A DNA stretch of 64,000 nucleotides, from assembly GCF_946221635.1 (NCBI RefSeq), contig NZ_CAMIHB010000005.1, forward strand, positions 1 through 64,000, given 5' to 3'. The translations under genes and the position numbers were made by a program. Origin of the DNA: an uncultured Rhodoferax sp. (lineage in GTDB: Bacteria > Pseudomonadota > Gammaproteobacteria > Burkholderiales > Burkholderiaceae_C). This document shows positions 36,186-45,419 of the stretch, in pieces. Positions within the stretch are counted from its first letter, which is position 1. Every line of letters begins with the position of its first letter. The notes beneath the pieces were generated by a model, which saw only the letters and a program-made list of their open reading frames with translations, searched no databases and was not told the origin of the DNA.

Positions 36186-36248
36186 GAATTGCTCGTGAGG
36201 GCTTATATTTATTGCGCGAGCAGCTTCTTTTTTGATAGCAATTTAGCT
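36184..36248. repeat. Dispersed repeat, copy D
   Basis: Between two glycosyltransferase genes. It contains ATTGCGCGAGCAGCT followed by TTTTTTGATAGCAATTTAG, matching the right half of the repeat; the left block is GAGGGCT in inverted sense. It overlaps the stop of the upstream gene and contains the start region of the next. Confidence 0.55.
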
Positions 36249-37349
36249 CGGTAAGTACTGCGCCAACAAGTCCTCGTACTGCTTCAGAACATGGGGCCAA
36301 GTGAATTCCTGGGCAAACCGGGCTTGGCCTTGACGGCGCAGTTCAGCCAGCATCTCTGGGTGGGATTGCACTTGGTCCATGCACGCCGCAAAGCCATTGG
36401 CACCGGTGAAAAACACCGCGCCGTCCCCCACCACCCAGCGGTTGAAGCGGTTGTCGTGCGCAATCACAGCGTTGCCAGCGCCCAGCGCCTCCACCAAAGA
36501 AGGGTTGGTGCCGCCCACCTGGTGTCCGTGCACATAGGCTGCGCTATGAAAGCGCAGCGCCTGCACCACGGTCTTGTCGTAAATGGCGCCCACAAACTTC
36601 ACCTCGTCGCTGGCAGCTTCTTTCACCGCCCGGTGGTAGGCATTGGCATCCGAGTAGTTACCCAGCACCACCAGCTGCATACCCCTGGGCTTGGCGGAGA
36701 AGCCTTTCACAATCTCTAGCAGTGAATTTTCTGGCTCCGGCCGTGCAATCACTGTCATGAACTGACCCGCTTGCAGGCCCAGCGCTTCTACCGGTGCCGT
36801 GGGCGCACTGGTCACCGCGTCTGCGCCGTAGGGGATGGTGGTGATCTTGTCGGCCCGCACCCGGCTGGTCAGGTGCACCTTGATCTGCGGGTGATCTGCC
36901 ACCAGGTGATTGCCCAGCCAGCATCCTGCCCAGTCGTTCAACCAAAACCACGTTTTGGCCACAGGGCCCCACTTCATGCGTGACCATTCAATGCCATCCA
37001 TGTTGATGACGTTGGGAATGCCCTTGATGCGCAGCAGCGCACAAAACACCGCCGTGTTGTAGCCCAGGGTCAGGCACAGGTCGCGGTGCTTGGCGGCGTG
37101 GGCCGTGGCCTGCCAGTCAAACACGATGGTTCCTTTGGGCCCCTCTTGGCTCACCGGAATGCGTACCCGTTCCACACCTTGCCAGGTGTCTTCAAACACC
37201 GGGCCGGTGCCGTCCTCTTGGCAATACACCACCACGCGCCAGCCTTGCGCCACCAAGTAGAGCGACAGGTATTCGGCAAAGGTTTCAAAGCCGCCATGGG
37301 CGGCGGGCACACCGCGGGTGCCGAGAATACGCAGAGTTTTTTGGGTCAT
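36243..37349 (-). CDS. DUF1972-type glycosyltransferase (GT4)
   Basis: A 368-residue glycosyltransferase with the N-terminal DUF1972 signature GTRGVPAAHGGFETFAEYL and a C-terminal GT4 domain (RPEPENSLLEIVKGFS, GTNPSLVEALGAGNAVIAHDN). DUF1972 transferases are frequent in rhamnose-containing polysaccharide clusters, so a rhamnosyl- or similar transferase role is plausible but unproven. Its start overlaps the upstream WbsX-like gene by four bases. Confidence 0.87.
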   Translation of the reverse strand: MTQKTLRILGTRGVPAAHGGFETFAEYLSLYLVAQGWRVVVYCQEDGTGPVFEDTWQGVERVRIPVSQEGPKGTIVFDWQATAHAAKHRDLCLTLGYNTAVFCALLRIKGIPNVINMDGIEWSRMKWGPVAKTWFWLNDWAGCWLGNHLVADHPQIKVHLTSRVRADKITTIPYGADAVTSAPTAPVEALGLQAGQFMTVIARPEPENSLLEIVKGFSAKPRGMQLVVLGNYSDANAYHRAVKEAASDEVKFVGAIYDKTVVQALRFHSAAYVHGHQVGGTNPSLVEALGAGNAVIAHDNRFNRWVVGDGAVFFTGANGFAACMDQVQSHPEMLAELRRQGQARFAQEFTWPHVLKQYEDLLAQYLPS

Positions 37350-38407
37350 GGGGTTCCAAATACTTTCTTCACTTTTTCGAGATAGCTGAAGCCATCCTTC
37401 TTGGTCGGCTCGATATAGGAGCCCTCGCCAAACTCGTTCCAGCAGCAGATCACGCCCATCTTGGGGCTGCCGGGCTTGGCAGTGTCCATGGCGGCTTTGG
37501 CTGCATTCAGATGTGCCTCAAACTGGGTTGCGTTGCTGACGGAGAGGTCATGCAGCGAATCCTTGCTGCCACCCCATGGGCGCTTATCCCAGCCCGACGT
37601 CATGGGGACAATCGTTGGTAGATTGCCCTTGGCTATGAAGCGGCTCCAATGCTCTTGATAAGCTTTGTCCAGCTCCGGATAGCTGTGCGACATCACCGAG
37701 GAATACAAACCCTGGTGCAGGTTGTAGGCGGACAAGGCCGAATAGCCGGATTCTTTGGCGTAGCTGTCAATCATGGGTGACCCGGCTCCAGTGCCCGCTA
37801 CAAAGTAAATGCCGGGTAGTCCGTTTTGCCGGGCAATGGCCTGGGCAGAGTCCAACAGCTCCTTGGTGGTGGCTCCAAACTTGGCGGCGTCCGCTTTCAA
37901 AAAGTCGGCGTAAAACACAAACACCACCGGCTTACCATCTACGCGCAAAAATTCTGGCCGTGGAAAGTAATACTTCACCCAGTAGGTCACCATGCGCTCG
38001 AAATTGTCCCGGCTGGATGGCACCCCGTCATGGTTGGCCCACAACAGTGAAATCTTCACCCGGTCGCGGTTGGGCGCGCGCATGTGGGCAGCAATCGCGT
38101 GCTCCAAAAATACCTTGCTGTCCTTGCCCCAATACCAGTCGTAGGCCACAAAGGTGATGCCGTAGTCCGCCATCCAGTCAATTTGCTGGCGCATGACATC
38201 GTCGGAACCCTCCTTGTACCAACCCAGCTTCGGTTCACGCTCCGGATACGGTTTGATTTTTTCCCACGGCAAGGGAAACTCCGCGCCCTTTTGGCCGTCT
38301 GCCCAGCCGGGAAAGTAGTACACCCCAACGTTGTATTTGTTGGCTTGGGCGGCTACAAGTTGCGCGCACAGGGCCAAAGCCAGTGCCAAAAGAGTGCGGA
38401 TCATCAT
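37346..38407 (-). CDS. Secreted WbsX/GH99-like protein
   Basis: A 353-residue protein with an N-terminal signal peptide (MIRTLLALALALCAQLVAAQA) and a GH99-like domain of the WbsX type: VGVYYFPGW, FVAYDWYW and the C-terminal CWNEFGEGSYIEP (WNE-x3-E pattern). Cytoplasmic WbsX domains occur in O-antigen clusters, and GH99 enzymes are endo-alpha-mannosidases. The signal peptide implies a periplasmic or exported hydrolase or transglycosylase acting on the polymer, perhaps at mannose. That role is inference. It overlaps the neighbouring genes by four bases at each side. Confidence 0.82.
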   Translation of the reverse strand: MMIRTLLALALALCAQLVAAQANKYNVGVYYFPGWADGQKGAEFPLPWEKIKPYPEREPKLGWYKEGSDDVMRQQIDWMADYGITFVAYDWYWGKDSKVFLEHAIAAHMRAPNRDRVKISLLWANHDGVPSSRDNFERMVTYWVKYYFPRPEFLRVDGKPVVFVFYADFLKADAAKFGATTKELLDSAQAIARQNGLPGIYFVAGTGAGSPMIDSYAKESGYSALSAYNLHQGLYSSVMSHSYPELDKAYQEHWSRFIAKGNLPTIVPMTSGWDKRPWGGSKDSLHDLSVSNATQFEAHLNAAKAAMDTAKPGSPKMGVICCWNEFGEGSYIEPTKKDGFSYLEKVKKVFGTP

Positions 38408-39525
38408 GGTGCTTTCTCCTTGGCCGCTATGGCCCTGTATTGCGCGGCCACCCGTCGGGCGGCCTCATCCCAAGAGAAGCGCTGAGCCTGCTCTTGCCCT
38501 TTTTGCGCCAGCGCTGCGCGCAGATGGGCGTCGGTTGCCAGCGCCTGCATGGCATCTCGCAGGGCCTGCACATCGGTGGACTCCACCAACACCCCCGCAT
38601 TGCCCACCACCTCGGTCAGCGCCGTATTGTTCGCCGCGATCACCGGCACGCCGCTGGCCATGGCCTCTAGTGGTGGCATGCCAAAACCCTCTGCCAGAGA
38701 CGGATAGGCAAATGCCAGGCAATGCCGGTACAGCGCGGGTAACTCCCTGTCTCCCACGTTGTCCAAAAAAACCACCTTCTCTTGCAAGCCAGCCTGCGCC
38801 AGCACTGCAAACATGGCATCAAATCCAAAGTCTTTTTGTCCCACCACCACCAGCGGCGGTGCATCCTGCCCCAACGCCGCATAGGCTTTGAACAGCGTCA
38901 CATGGTTTTTGCGTGGCTCCAGGCGGCCCACGGTCAAAAAGTAGCCACCTGGCTGCAGCCCTCGCGCTGCCACCAAGTCCGCCCCATCGGTGCTGGGGTA
39001 AAACCGGCCTCGGTCGGCAGCGTTGGTGGTCACCGTTACCTGTGTTGGGGCAACGCCGTAGCGCTTGCAAATTTCATGCTTGGAGAATTCGCTGACCGTA
39101 AAGATATGCTCCGCCTGATACGCGGCCCAGCGCATCAAGATGCGCGAGCGCAAACGGAACAGGGCCTGAAAGTACTGCGGGTGGCTTTCAAACAGCACGT
39201 CGTGAATGGTCACCACAGTTTTTGACAGCGAGGGCAGGGGAATGATGTATTGCGTGTGCAGCAAATCCAGACCTAGGCGTCGTTGCATGCGGGGCAACTC
39301 CCACATCAGCCTACGCACAGAGCCCGTGTGTGCCAAACGTTCCAGCCGAACATTTGGCAAAGCAAACGCCGAGTAGTTGTTCAAGAAAGAAGCCGTATCG
39401 TCCAGCAGGCAGACGAACTCTATTTCCGGACACAGCTTGGCCACGCGGGAAAACAGTTCAATCACATGGGTGCGAGAGCCTTGAAACAGACCGTCCACCA
39501 CATGCAGGTCAAAGCCCACTCTCAT
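38404..39525 (-). CDS. GT4-family glycosyltransferase
   Basis: A 373-residue retaining glycosyltransferase with GT-B fold. Start ATG 39525 gives MRVGFDLHVVDGLFQGSRTH; the frame upstream of it lacks conservation. The donor domain is typical: FLTVGRLEPRKNHVTLFKAY, VFLDNVGDRELPALYRHCLAFAYPSLAEGFGMPPLEAMASGVPVIAANNTALTEV-type block with the catalytic E-x7-E. Residues near DLHVVDG suggest a mannosyl- or fucosyl-type acceptor domain, without proof. Confidence 0.87.
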   Translation of the reverse strand: MRVGFDLHVVDGLFQGSRTHVIELFSRVAKLCPEIEFVCLLDDTASFLNNYSAFALPNVRLERLAHTGSVRRLMWELPRMQRRLGLDLLHTQYIIPLPSLSKTVVTIHDVLFESHPQYFQALFRLRSRILMRWAAYQAEHIFTVSEFSKHEICKRYGVAPTQVTVTTNAADRGRFYPSTDGADLVAARGLQPGGYFLTVGRLEPRKNHVTLFKAYAALGQDAPPLVVVGQKDFGFDAMFAVLAQAGLQEKVVFLDNVGDRELPALYRHCLAFAYPSLAEGFGMPPLEAMASGVPVIAANNTALTEVVGNAGVLVESTDVQALRDAMQALATDAHLRAALAQKGQEQAQRFSWDEAARRVAAQYRAIAAKEKAP

Positions 39526-40754
39526 ACCTGTGTGCCTTTGCTTGTTGTTGTCGTCATCGCCTTGTGCCGGTCTACGGCGTGTTCTAGCAGCCTGCTGAGC
39601 GATGCCCATTTGGCTGGCCATGAGAAATGTTGTTGCGCCAGCGTCCGGGCGTTGGCACCCAGCTGCAACCCCAGGCTGGGGCTGCCCAGCAGCGCTATCA
39701 CATGCTGTGCAAAATGTTTGGGGGCATCCGCAATCAACATCTGTTCGCCATCGCTAGCCCCGGTTTCTTCCGCACCAATGCTGGTGGTCACCATGGGGCA
39801 ACCGCAGGCCATGGCCTCCAGCGTCTTGATCTTGATGCCACCACCGCTCAGCAGCGGCACCACCACCACTGCCGCAGAGCGCACGAAATCGTAGGCATCA
39901 GGCACCATCCCGACAAACTGAATATTCCTGTTGCCTAGCGCCAGCGCGGCAGGTGGCACGCCTTTGCCCGCCACTTCGAACACCGCATCCGGGTAGGCTT
40001 GCAGCACCAGAGGCAACACCTGCTCGATAAAAAAGAAAAGCGCAGCAACATTGGGCTGGTGGGTGAATGACCCAATAAACGCAATTTTCTGGGTGGATAC
40101 CGGTGCCCAGGCTTGCTCGGGTATGGCCACTGCAGCGGGGCTGGTGGCCGCGGCCAAGCCGGGGCTGAATACTTCCAAGCCCAAGCGGTCCTGTTCGGTA
40201 AGGGCCGCGACGGCGCTGAACTTGGCGTACCAGCGCGACTCGTAGCGCAGCCATCCCAGCCAATTTAAAAAGCCCAGCAAGCGTTTGACAGATGAGCCCG
40301 CGGCCTTGTATTGGCGGTAGGCCGAAACCGAGTAGGCATCCTGCACATCCATCAGCGTCGGCACGCCGCCGCAAGTGGCTACGTATTGCGCCATTTGTGG
40401 AAACTGCACCAGCGCCGCATCGGCCTGCGTGCGCTCCAGGGTCTGCTGCAGCGCCATTCGCATCGCTGGCACATCGCATATGGATGCGCCTACGGGCGCA
40501 AGCCACAGCTGCGCCAACTTGGCCCGCAATATGGTGAGCTTGTCCAGCGGCTGGTGCACCGTGGTGACGGAGGCACAAACACGCTGCAAGTGGGGTAGCG
40601 CAGCCGCCAACTCTGCAGAATCCTTTTGGGCAAATGCCACAAAGTGAATCTCGTGCTGCGCAGCCAAGCCTTCCAGCTGCCCCCAGCACAAAGCGCCCCC
40701 ACCATGCGGCACACCCGGGTAGTACACAAAAGGCGACAGAACGACGAGTTTCAT
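39522..40754 (-). CDS. GT4-family glycosyltransferase
   Basis: A 410-residue GT-B glycosyltransferase starting MKLVVLSPFVYYPGVPHGGG at 40754 (the upstream in-frame extension is not conserved). It has a Gly-rich N-terminal loop, IAFIGSFTHQPNVAALFFFIEQVLPLV in the donor domain, and LLSGGGIKIKTLEAMACGCPMVTTSIGAEE near the C-terminus. The pattern resembles sugar transferases of the stelar GT4 type found in EPS clusters. It overlaps the following gene by four bases. Confidence 0.85.
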   Translation of the reverse strand: MKLVVLSPFVYYPGVPHGGGALCWGQLEGLAAQHEIHFVAFAQKDSAELAAALPHLQRVCASVTTVHQPLDKLTILRAKLAQLWLAPVGASICDVPAMRMALQQTLERTQADAALVQFPQMAQYVATCGGVPTLMDVQDAYSVSAYRQYKAAGSSVKRLLGFLNWLGWLRYESRWYAKFSAVAALTEQDRLGLEVFSPGLAAATSPAAVAIPEQAWAPVSTQKIAFIGSFTHQPNVAALFFFIEQVLPLVLQAYPDAVFEVAGKGVPPAALALGNRNIQFVGMVPDAYDFVRSAAVVVVPLLSGGGIKIKTLEAMACGCPMVTTSIGAEETGASDGEQMLIADAPKHFAQHVIALLGSPSLGLQLGANARTLAQQHFSWPAKWASLSRLLEHAVDRHKAMTTTTSKGTQV

Positions 40755-40761
40755 GCGTACC

Positions 40762-41697
40762 TCATCCCTGCAACGCTGCCAGTGCCTGCCTGGCCGCTGC
40801 CGCATAGCCCTTGGCCTTTTCGCCCGCCATGGCGTTGCCCTGCAGCCTGTGCTTCAGTGCATATAGCGGCACCCTGAGCGCCAACACAGCCGCCAGTAGC
40901 AGGCCCGTGGCGCGGGCAACCAGTGCACCGTAATGCTTGTGCAGGTAGAGGCGATAAGACCGTACTGTGCGTGTCAATGCGCTCTGGCCTATCCAGGCCT
41001 TGCCTGCACCTTCGTAGTGGCACACCTGCACACTTGGCAGGTAGGCCACGGTGTAGCCGTGCAGATGCACATGCTTGCAATAGTCCACGTCTTCCACGTA
41101 CATGAAGTAGCGCTCGTCCAGCCCGCCTATGGCGTCCCACAGGCTGCGGCGCGTCAGCAAAAATGCACCCGACACCCAGGCCACATCGGCATGGCGTTGC
41201 TCATAAAACGTGGTGCGTGTCTCGGTGCGGCGAAACACGCTAGGCAGCGCATGCACCGACGCCAACCCCAGCCACGACAGCACAACGCGCAGCGGCGTGT
41301 GTTCGTAACCCACCGAAGGTTGGTTGCGCCCATCACCATAGAACAGATGTACCCCCAGTGCACCCAATTTGGCATTGCCAAAAGCATCCACCGCGTCATC
41401 TATGGGGCCGAGCAGCTTGGTGTCGTTGTTGAGCAGCAGCACCAAATCGCCCTGGGCTGCGCGCACGCCCAAGTTGTTGCCACCCGTGAAGCCGGTGTTC
41501 ACATCGCTGCAAATCAGGCGCACCTGCGGGAAGGCAGACTCTATATATTGCGCACTGCCATCTGCGGACGCGTTGTCGACCACGATGACCTCGTGACTGC
41601 AGCGCACATGCTGGGCAATGGACGCAATGCATTCGTCCAAAAAGCGCAGGCCGTTGTAGTTGACGATGACGATGGAGAGCAAAGGCTTAGCCTGCAT
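40762..41697 (-). CDS. GT2-family glycosyltransferase
   Basis: A 311-residue inverting glycosyltransferase of the GT-A type. Key features are SIVIVNYNGLRFLDECIAS at the N-terminus, VVDNASADGS, GFTGGNNLGVR, LLLNNDTKL with the metal-binding Asp pattern and DVAWVSGAFLLTRRSLWDAIGGLDERYFMYVEDVDYC. This pattern is characteristic of rhamnosyltransferase-like GT2 enzymes. It starts ten bases within the preceding gene. A rhamnosyl role fits the rfb genes but is inferred. Confidence 0.9.
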   Translation of the reverse strand: MQAKPLLSIVIVNYNGLRFLDECIASIAQHVRCSHEVIVVDNASADGSAQYIESAFPQVRLICSDVNTGFTGGNNLGVRAAQGDLVLLLNNDTKLLGPIDDAVDAFGNAKLGALGVHLFYGDGRNQPSVGYEHTPLRVVLSWLGLASVHALPSVFRRTETRTTFYEQRHADVAWVSGAFLLTRRSLWDAIGGLDERYFMYVEDVDYCKHVHLHGYTVAYLPSVQVCHYEGAGKAWIGQSALTRTVRSYRLYLHKHYGALVARATGLLLAAVLALRVPLYALKHRLQGNAMAGEKAKGYAAAARQALAALQG

Positions 41698-42691
41698 AGG
41701 GCACCCCCGTGTGGCGTAAGGCCAGCAACCCGGCCAGACTGGAGCTCAGCGCTACCTTCACGGTTTTGAACTGCCCGCGCTTAAGCAGCACCAGCATCTC
41801 AAAGCCCACTTGCACCAAGCAGCGAGCAAAGTGCGCGCGGTTGTAGCGCCAGTTGAAGATCATCCGGTTGCGATAGAGGTAGCGGGTAGATGTTGCGGAT
41901 GGTTCCTTGGTACTGCTGGAGCCAATGGTGCCGCCCTCTTTGTGCCACACCACGCTGGCGTCCGCGTAGGCCAGCTTGAACTTGCCCCGCGCCCTGAAGG
42001 CCCAGTCTATTTCCTCAAAGTACAGAAAATAGTCCTCACACATCAGCCCTACCGTTTGCAGAAATGGTGTGCTAACCAGCATGGAGGCGCCCACCACATA
42101 AGCTGTCTGTGCCTCTACCGCGGCCACATCGCAGGCCGCTTCGGTAGGTGCAAATTGTCCAATGGGTACGACCACCCCACGGCGCGCATCAAAGGCGGAG
42201 CCGCCATAGGCCTGCACTTGGCCACGCTGGTGGTAGAAAACCAGCTTCGATCCACATATGCCAATAGCGGGGTCTTGCTGCGCGCGCGCGACCAATTGCT
42301 GCAATGCATCGGGCGCCACTACCGTGTCGTTGTTTAGCACCCATACATAGTCAAAGCCACCATGGGCCAGGCAATACCGCAGGCCCACGTTGTTGCCACC
42401 GGCAAAGCCCAGGTTGGCTCCGGTTTGTATCAACACCAGCGGTTCGTCTTGGCCGACAGCCCCGCCAGCTTCCGCCTGCGTACGGTCATACAAGGCAAAA
42501 GGCCTGGAGGCTGCGCGGGCCCAGCCAGTGATTTTTTCCAAGGAGCTGTCATGCGAACCGTTGTCGCAGACCACGATGCTGAACGCTACGCCCGTGCTTT
42601 GGGAGATGCTCTGCAGGCATTCAATCGTGTCTTTCCAGCCGTTCCAATTCAGAAGCAGGATGGCAACGAAAGGCGTGTGGTTAGCAGGCAT
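41687..42691 (-). CDS. GT2-family glycosyltransferase
   Basis: A GT-A glycosyltransferase, 334 residues from ATG 42691 (MPANHTPFVAILLLNWNG); a GTG at 42733 in the same frame would add 14 residues and overlap the polymerase stop. It has VVCDNGSHDSS, NLGFAGGNNVGLRY, WVLNNDTVV and YFLYFEEIDWAFRARGKFKLAYA, closely parallel to the next gene, so the two are likely paralogues produced by an old duplication. A rhamnosyltransferase-type function is plausible. Confidence 0.87.
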   Translation of the reverse strand: MPANHTPFVAILLLNWNGWKDTIECLQSISQSTGVAFSIVVCDNGSHDSSLEKITGWARAASRPFALYDRTQAEAGGAVGQDEPLVLIQTGANLGFAGGNNVGLRYCLAHGGFDYVWVLNNDTVVAPDALQQLVARAQQDPAIGICGSKLVFYHQRGQVQAYGGSAFDARRGVVVPIGQFAPTEAACDVAAVEAQTAYVVGASMLVSTPFLQTVGLMCEDYFLYFEEIDWAFRARGKFKLAYADASVVWHKEGGTIGSSSTKEPSATSTRYLYRNRMIFNWRYNRAHFARCLVQVGFEMLVLLKRGQFKTVKVALSSSLAGLLALRHTGVPYAG

Positions 42692-42722
42692 TTTTTTCAG
42701 ACTTAGGTCCTGGATTCCTTCG

Positions 42723-44171
42723 TTAATGGGCACGAAAATTTCCCGAGGAAGATATGGGAAGAGGAGTTTTCACCCTATTGTCTATTTGCATTAAAAACGC
42801 AATGAAACAACCTAGAAATGCAATCGACGAGACGGTTATCCATTCGGGTTGTGTGATTGCTAATAAAGACATTGCCCAGACACATGAAATTCCGGCAGCG
42901 ATGGCTGATTTACACAAGGGGTCTTCCGTTTTACGGAGACGTTGGAATGCGGAAGCGGTGATTGAAAAAACAACATATACGGGAACTAAAAGACTCCATA
43001 TGCCCAGTTTCATAGCCAAAAAATAGTAGCTGTTGTGTATATAACTTGTTTGACTGGGAAAGAGAAGCGGGGATACGAGTGGCGGCTTGTACTCTCCGCC
43101 GAGGCCAATACCAAATATGGGATTTTTCGCAATAGATTGCCCGGCAAAAGTATTTTCGCCCACTCTCCATCCAAATGAAGAGTTACTAGCCCCCTCTTGG
43201 AATACGCTTAATACGCGCTCATATGCAGCGCTGAGTACATCTGGTGCCACAGCACCAAGTAGCATTAACCCAATCAAGCCAAGGATAGAGATTGAAAAAG
43301 TTGTGATAACTAATTGTCTAAAACCTAGTAGTGTGGCAGTAAGGATTACTCCTAAGAAAGCGCAGGCCCAAAGTGCTCGCCCAAAACTTACTAGAAGTGC
43401 AAACCCTATGAGGGTTAGCAATATAAACACCCCGAAGGTGTATGGAAGTGAAAGACGCTTGCTTGTAATCCAGCCAATAAAAGTAAACAAACTGAATAGT
43501 ACAAATAGTTTGGCTGGAATGGTCGCTCGGGTTACTGCGCTATCAACGCTTCCCAGTGTTTCTAGTTGTTCTACACGTGCGCCAAAAGAAATTCCAGTGG
43601 CGTATTGAAATATGGAAACAAATGAAATAACTACGCCAATTAGTAAAATAAGTTTTAAATTTTTCTTGGCTTCATCCTTTTTGTTAAAGGATAAAAGCAA
43701 TGCTGGCGTGACAAGCCAAGCAATTACGCTAGTTGCTTCTGAGAGTGCATATACGTTGTAGTTTTTTAGATAAATCACGCCATAAAAATATCCCCATCCC
43801 ATGGCGACTATAAATAATGACGCAGGGGTAAATATTTTCCAATCAAAGTGCTGAATTTTTCGGGATTTGAAAATTGCAATAATAATGGTTGAGAATATCG
43901 AGAATATTAAAAATACTGGGTATGCACGACCACCCTTCGGGAAGGGAATGACATCACATGCGACCAGTAGTGCTAAAAATAGCGGCAAAACGGGATACTT
44001 TAAGGATACGACAAGTCCAACCAAAGCAGCGATAAGTGCGACTGAAATTAGTACATTAGCTGTATTTAGTATGTACGCAAAAACCAATATGGCCAAAAAG
44101 CCCATTATTGATGCGAGCACCGCCCAAACGGAGGTCCATGCATTTCGATTACTTATAGTTTTTGTATTCAT
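42723..44171 (-). CDS. Wzy-like O-antigen/EPS polymerase
   Basis: A 482-residue polytopic membrane protein of the O-antigen ligase/polymerase superfamily. About twelve hydrophobic helices are visible, plus a periplasmic loop with FGWRVGENTFAGQSIAKNPIFGIGLGGEY and SYIHNSYY, matching the GxGxG/HNxY-like pattern of Wzy_C proteins. It likely polymerises lipid-linked repeat units. The gene is clearly more AT-rich than its surroundings, as is usual for Wzy. It is followed after 45 nt upstream by the FrhB-like gene. Confidence 0.85.
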   Translation of the reverse strand: MNTKTISNRNAWTSVWAVLASIMGFLAILVFAYILNTANVLISVALIAALVGLVVSLKYPVLPLFLALLVACDVIPFPKGGRAYPVFLIFSIFSTIIIAIFKSRKIQHFDWKIFTPASLFIVAMGWGYFYGVIYLKNYNVYALSEATSVIAWLVTPALLLSFNKKDEAKKNLKLILLIGVVISFVSIFQYATGISFGARVEQLETLGSVDSAVTRATIPAKLFVLFSLFTFIGWITSKRLSLPYTFGVFILLTLIGFALLVSFGRALWACAFLGVILTATLLGFRQLVITTFSISILGLIGLMLLGAVAPDVLSAAYERVLSVFQEGASNSSFGWRVGENTFAGQSIAKNPIFGIGLGGEYKPPLVSPLLFPSQTSYIHNSYYFLAMKLGIWSLLVPVYVVFSITASAFQRLRKTEDPLCKSAIAAGISCVWAMSLLAITQPEWITVSSIAFLGCFIAFLMQIDNRVKTPLPISSSGNFRAH

Positions 44172-44216
44172 GGCATCTTGGGCGACTAGGGCTCCTGTGC
44201 TTTTTAGACTTTGGCC

Positions 44217-45419
44217 TCATGCAATCAAACGGCGCAGTGTGCCTTTGAAGCTGCTGATGTTTTCGCGTAGGCTGAGCTGTGTGGCTAGGCGAAAGAGTGG
44301 AAAGTGGGCGTAGCGTGGTGCAGGGCGTCGGGTCAACCACAGTGCCGCAATGCGAGATAACACCAAGCGCTTGCGGTTCAACTGGTAGGGCTGCATCTTG
44401 GCAATTTCTTCTACCGCCAGCGGTTCTGTCGCAATGGCGTTGGCTGCTTTGGCGCTTTGCACCAAGGCTTCTCCTTTGCTTGTGCGCGACAGCACCAGGC
44501 TGCGCCCTTCGCGTTCGGCAAAGTCTGGGTAGCCGTCTTTGCCGTACCAAGCGTCGGCGCCCACCACGTCAGCAAATTCGCCGGTGCCATCGGGGCAGAT
44601 CTTGCAGCGGAACTGCAAGTGACGGTTCAGCACTGTGCCCCACGATGTGGAGTAGTCGGTCTCAAAGCGCTGGTTGTCTTGGGTGATGGCGGTGGTTTTG
44701 CCGGGCCATCCGTCGCCACGGTAAGCAAATGACTTGACTTGCTCTGGTGGTACACCAAACTTGTCCAGAATGGCCAAGGTGCCTTTTCGGCTGGGAATGC
44801 CTGCGCACATGAAAGAGAGCATGAAGGGCACTTTGTCGCTGACGCCGGGGTTTAGCTTTTCATAGCGGCGCAGTGCGGCAACATCGCAAGGCTTGCCTAC
44901 AAACGCAAAGCGTCCAGGTAGTGCCAGCAGCACGGCCAGCTTGGCCAGCGGCGCCGAAGGCGCATAGCGAGAACCTGCGCCCGCCAGGACATCTTCGCGT
45001 GTGCGGCTGATGGAGAGTTCATTGCCTAGGGGGTCATCACTGGCGGCTTTGACATGGGCGACAAAGTCGACTTGCTTGCTTTCCAGCAGATGAATGAGCA
45101 AACCAGAGAGAACACCGCCCGATGAGCCTTCGTGTCGAGTTGTAGGGTCCACCGCATGGCCCGTGCGCACTTCTACCAGTGGACCCCAATGGGGGTGGTA
45201 GTTGGTCTGTTGTGATTCGTGTTGAATGAGCGCGCCAGGGCAAATGTCAAATAGCTTGCCGTTTTCTTCTGCGGTGAGTGGTGTGTGTGCCACCGGGCGC
45301 AGATAGCCGTCTTCACGCAGTGCGATCTTTACTTTGTCAGGAAACATGGACCCGCACAGGCCGCAGCCCGTGCAAAGGCCACTGGCCGTTATCCATTCAA
45401 TGCTTTTGGTTTTAGCCAT
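44217..45419 (-). CDS. FrhB/FpoF-like iron-sulfur protein
   Basis: A 400-residue protein related to the beta subunit of coenzyme F420 hydrogenase/dehydrogenase. An N-terminal ferredoxin-like CTGCGLC (Cys16, Cys19, Cys22) ends in SMFP where the classical motif has a Cys-Pro. Then come the FrhB core (SSGGVLSGLLIHLLE, FVGKPCDVAALRRYEKLNP) and FRCKICPDGTGEFADVVGADAW with a second CxxC. Such proteins occur in polysaccharide clusters next to pyruvyltransferases; here it overlaps that gene by eight bases. It should be a flavin/Fe-S redox protein, but its substrate is unknown. F420 is unlikely in this organism. Confidence 0.8.
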   Translation of the reverse strand: MAKTKSIEWITASGLCTGCGLCGSMFPDKVKIALREDGYLRPVAHTPLTAEENGKLFDICPGALIQHESQQTNYHPHWGPLVEVRTGHAVDPTTRHEGSSGGVLSGLLIHLLESKQVDFVAHVKAASDDPLGNELSISRTREDVLAGAGSRYAPSAPLAKLAVLLALPGRFAFVGKPCDVAALRRYEKLNPGVSDKVPFMLSFMCAGIPSRKGTLAILDKFGVPPEQVKSFAYRGDGWPGKTTAITQDNQRFETDYSTSWGTVLNRHLQFRCKICPDGTGEFADVVGADAWYGKDGYPDFAEREGRSLVLSRTSKGEALVQSAKAANAIATEPLAVEEIAKMQPYQLNRKRLVLSRIAALWLTRRPAPRYAHFPLFRLATQLSLRENISSFKGTLRRLIA

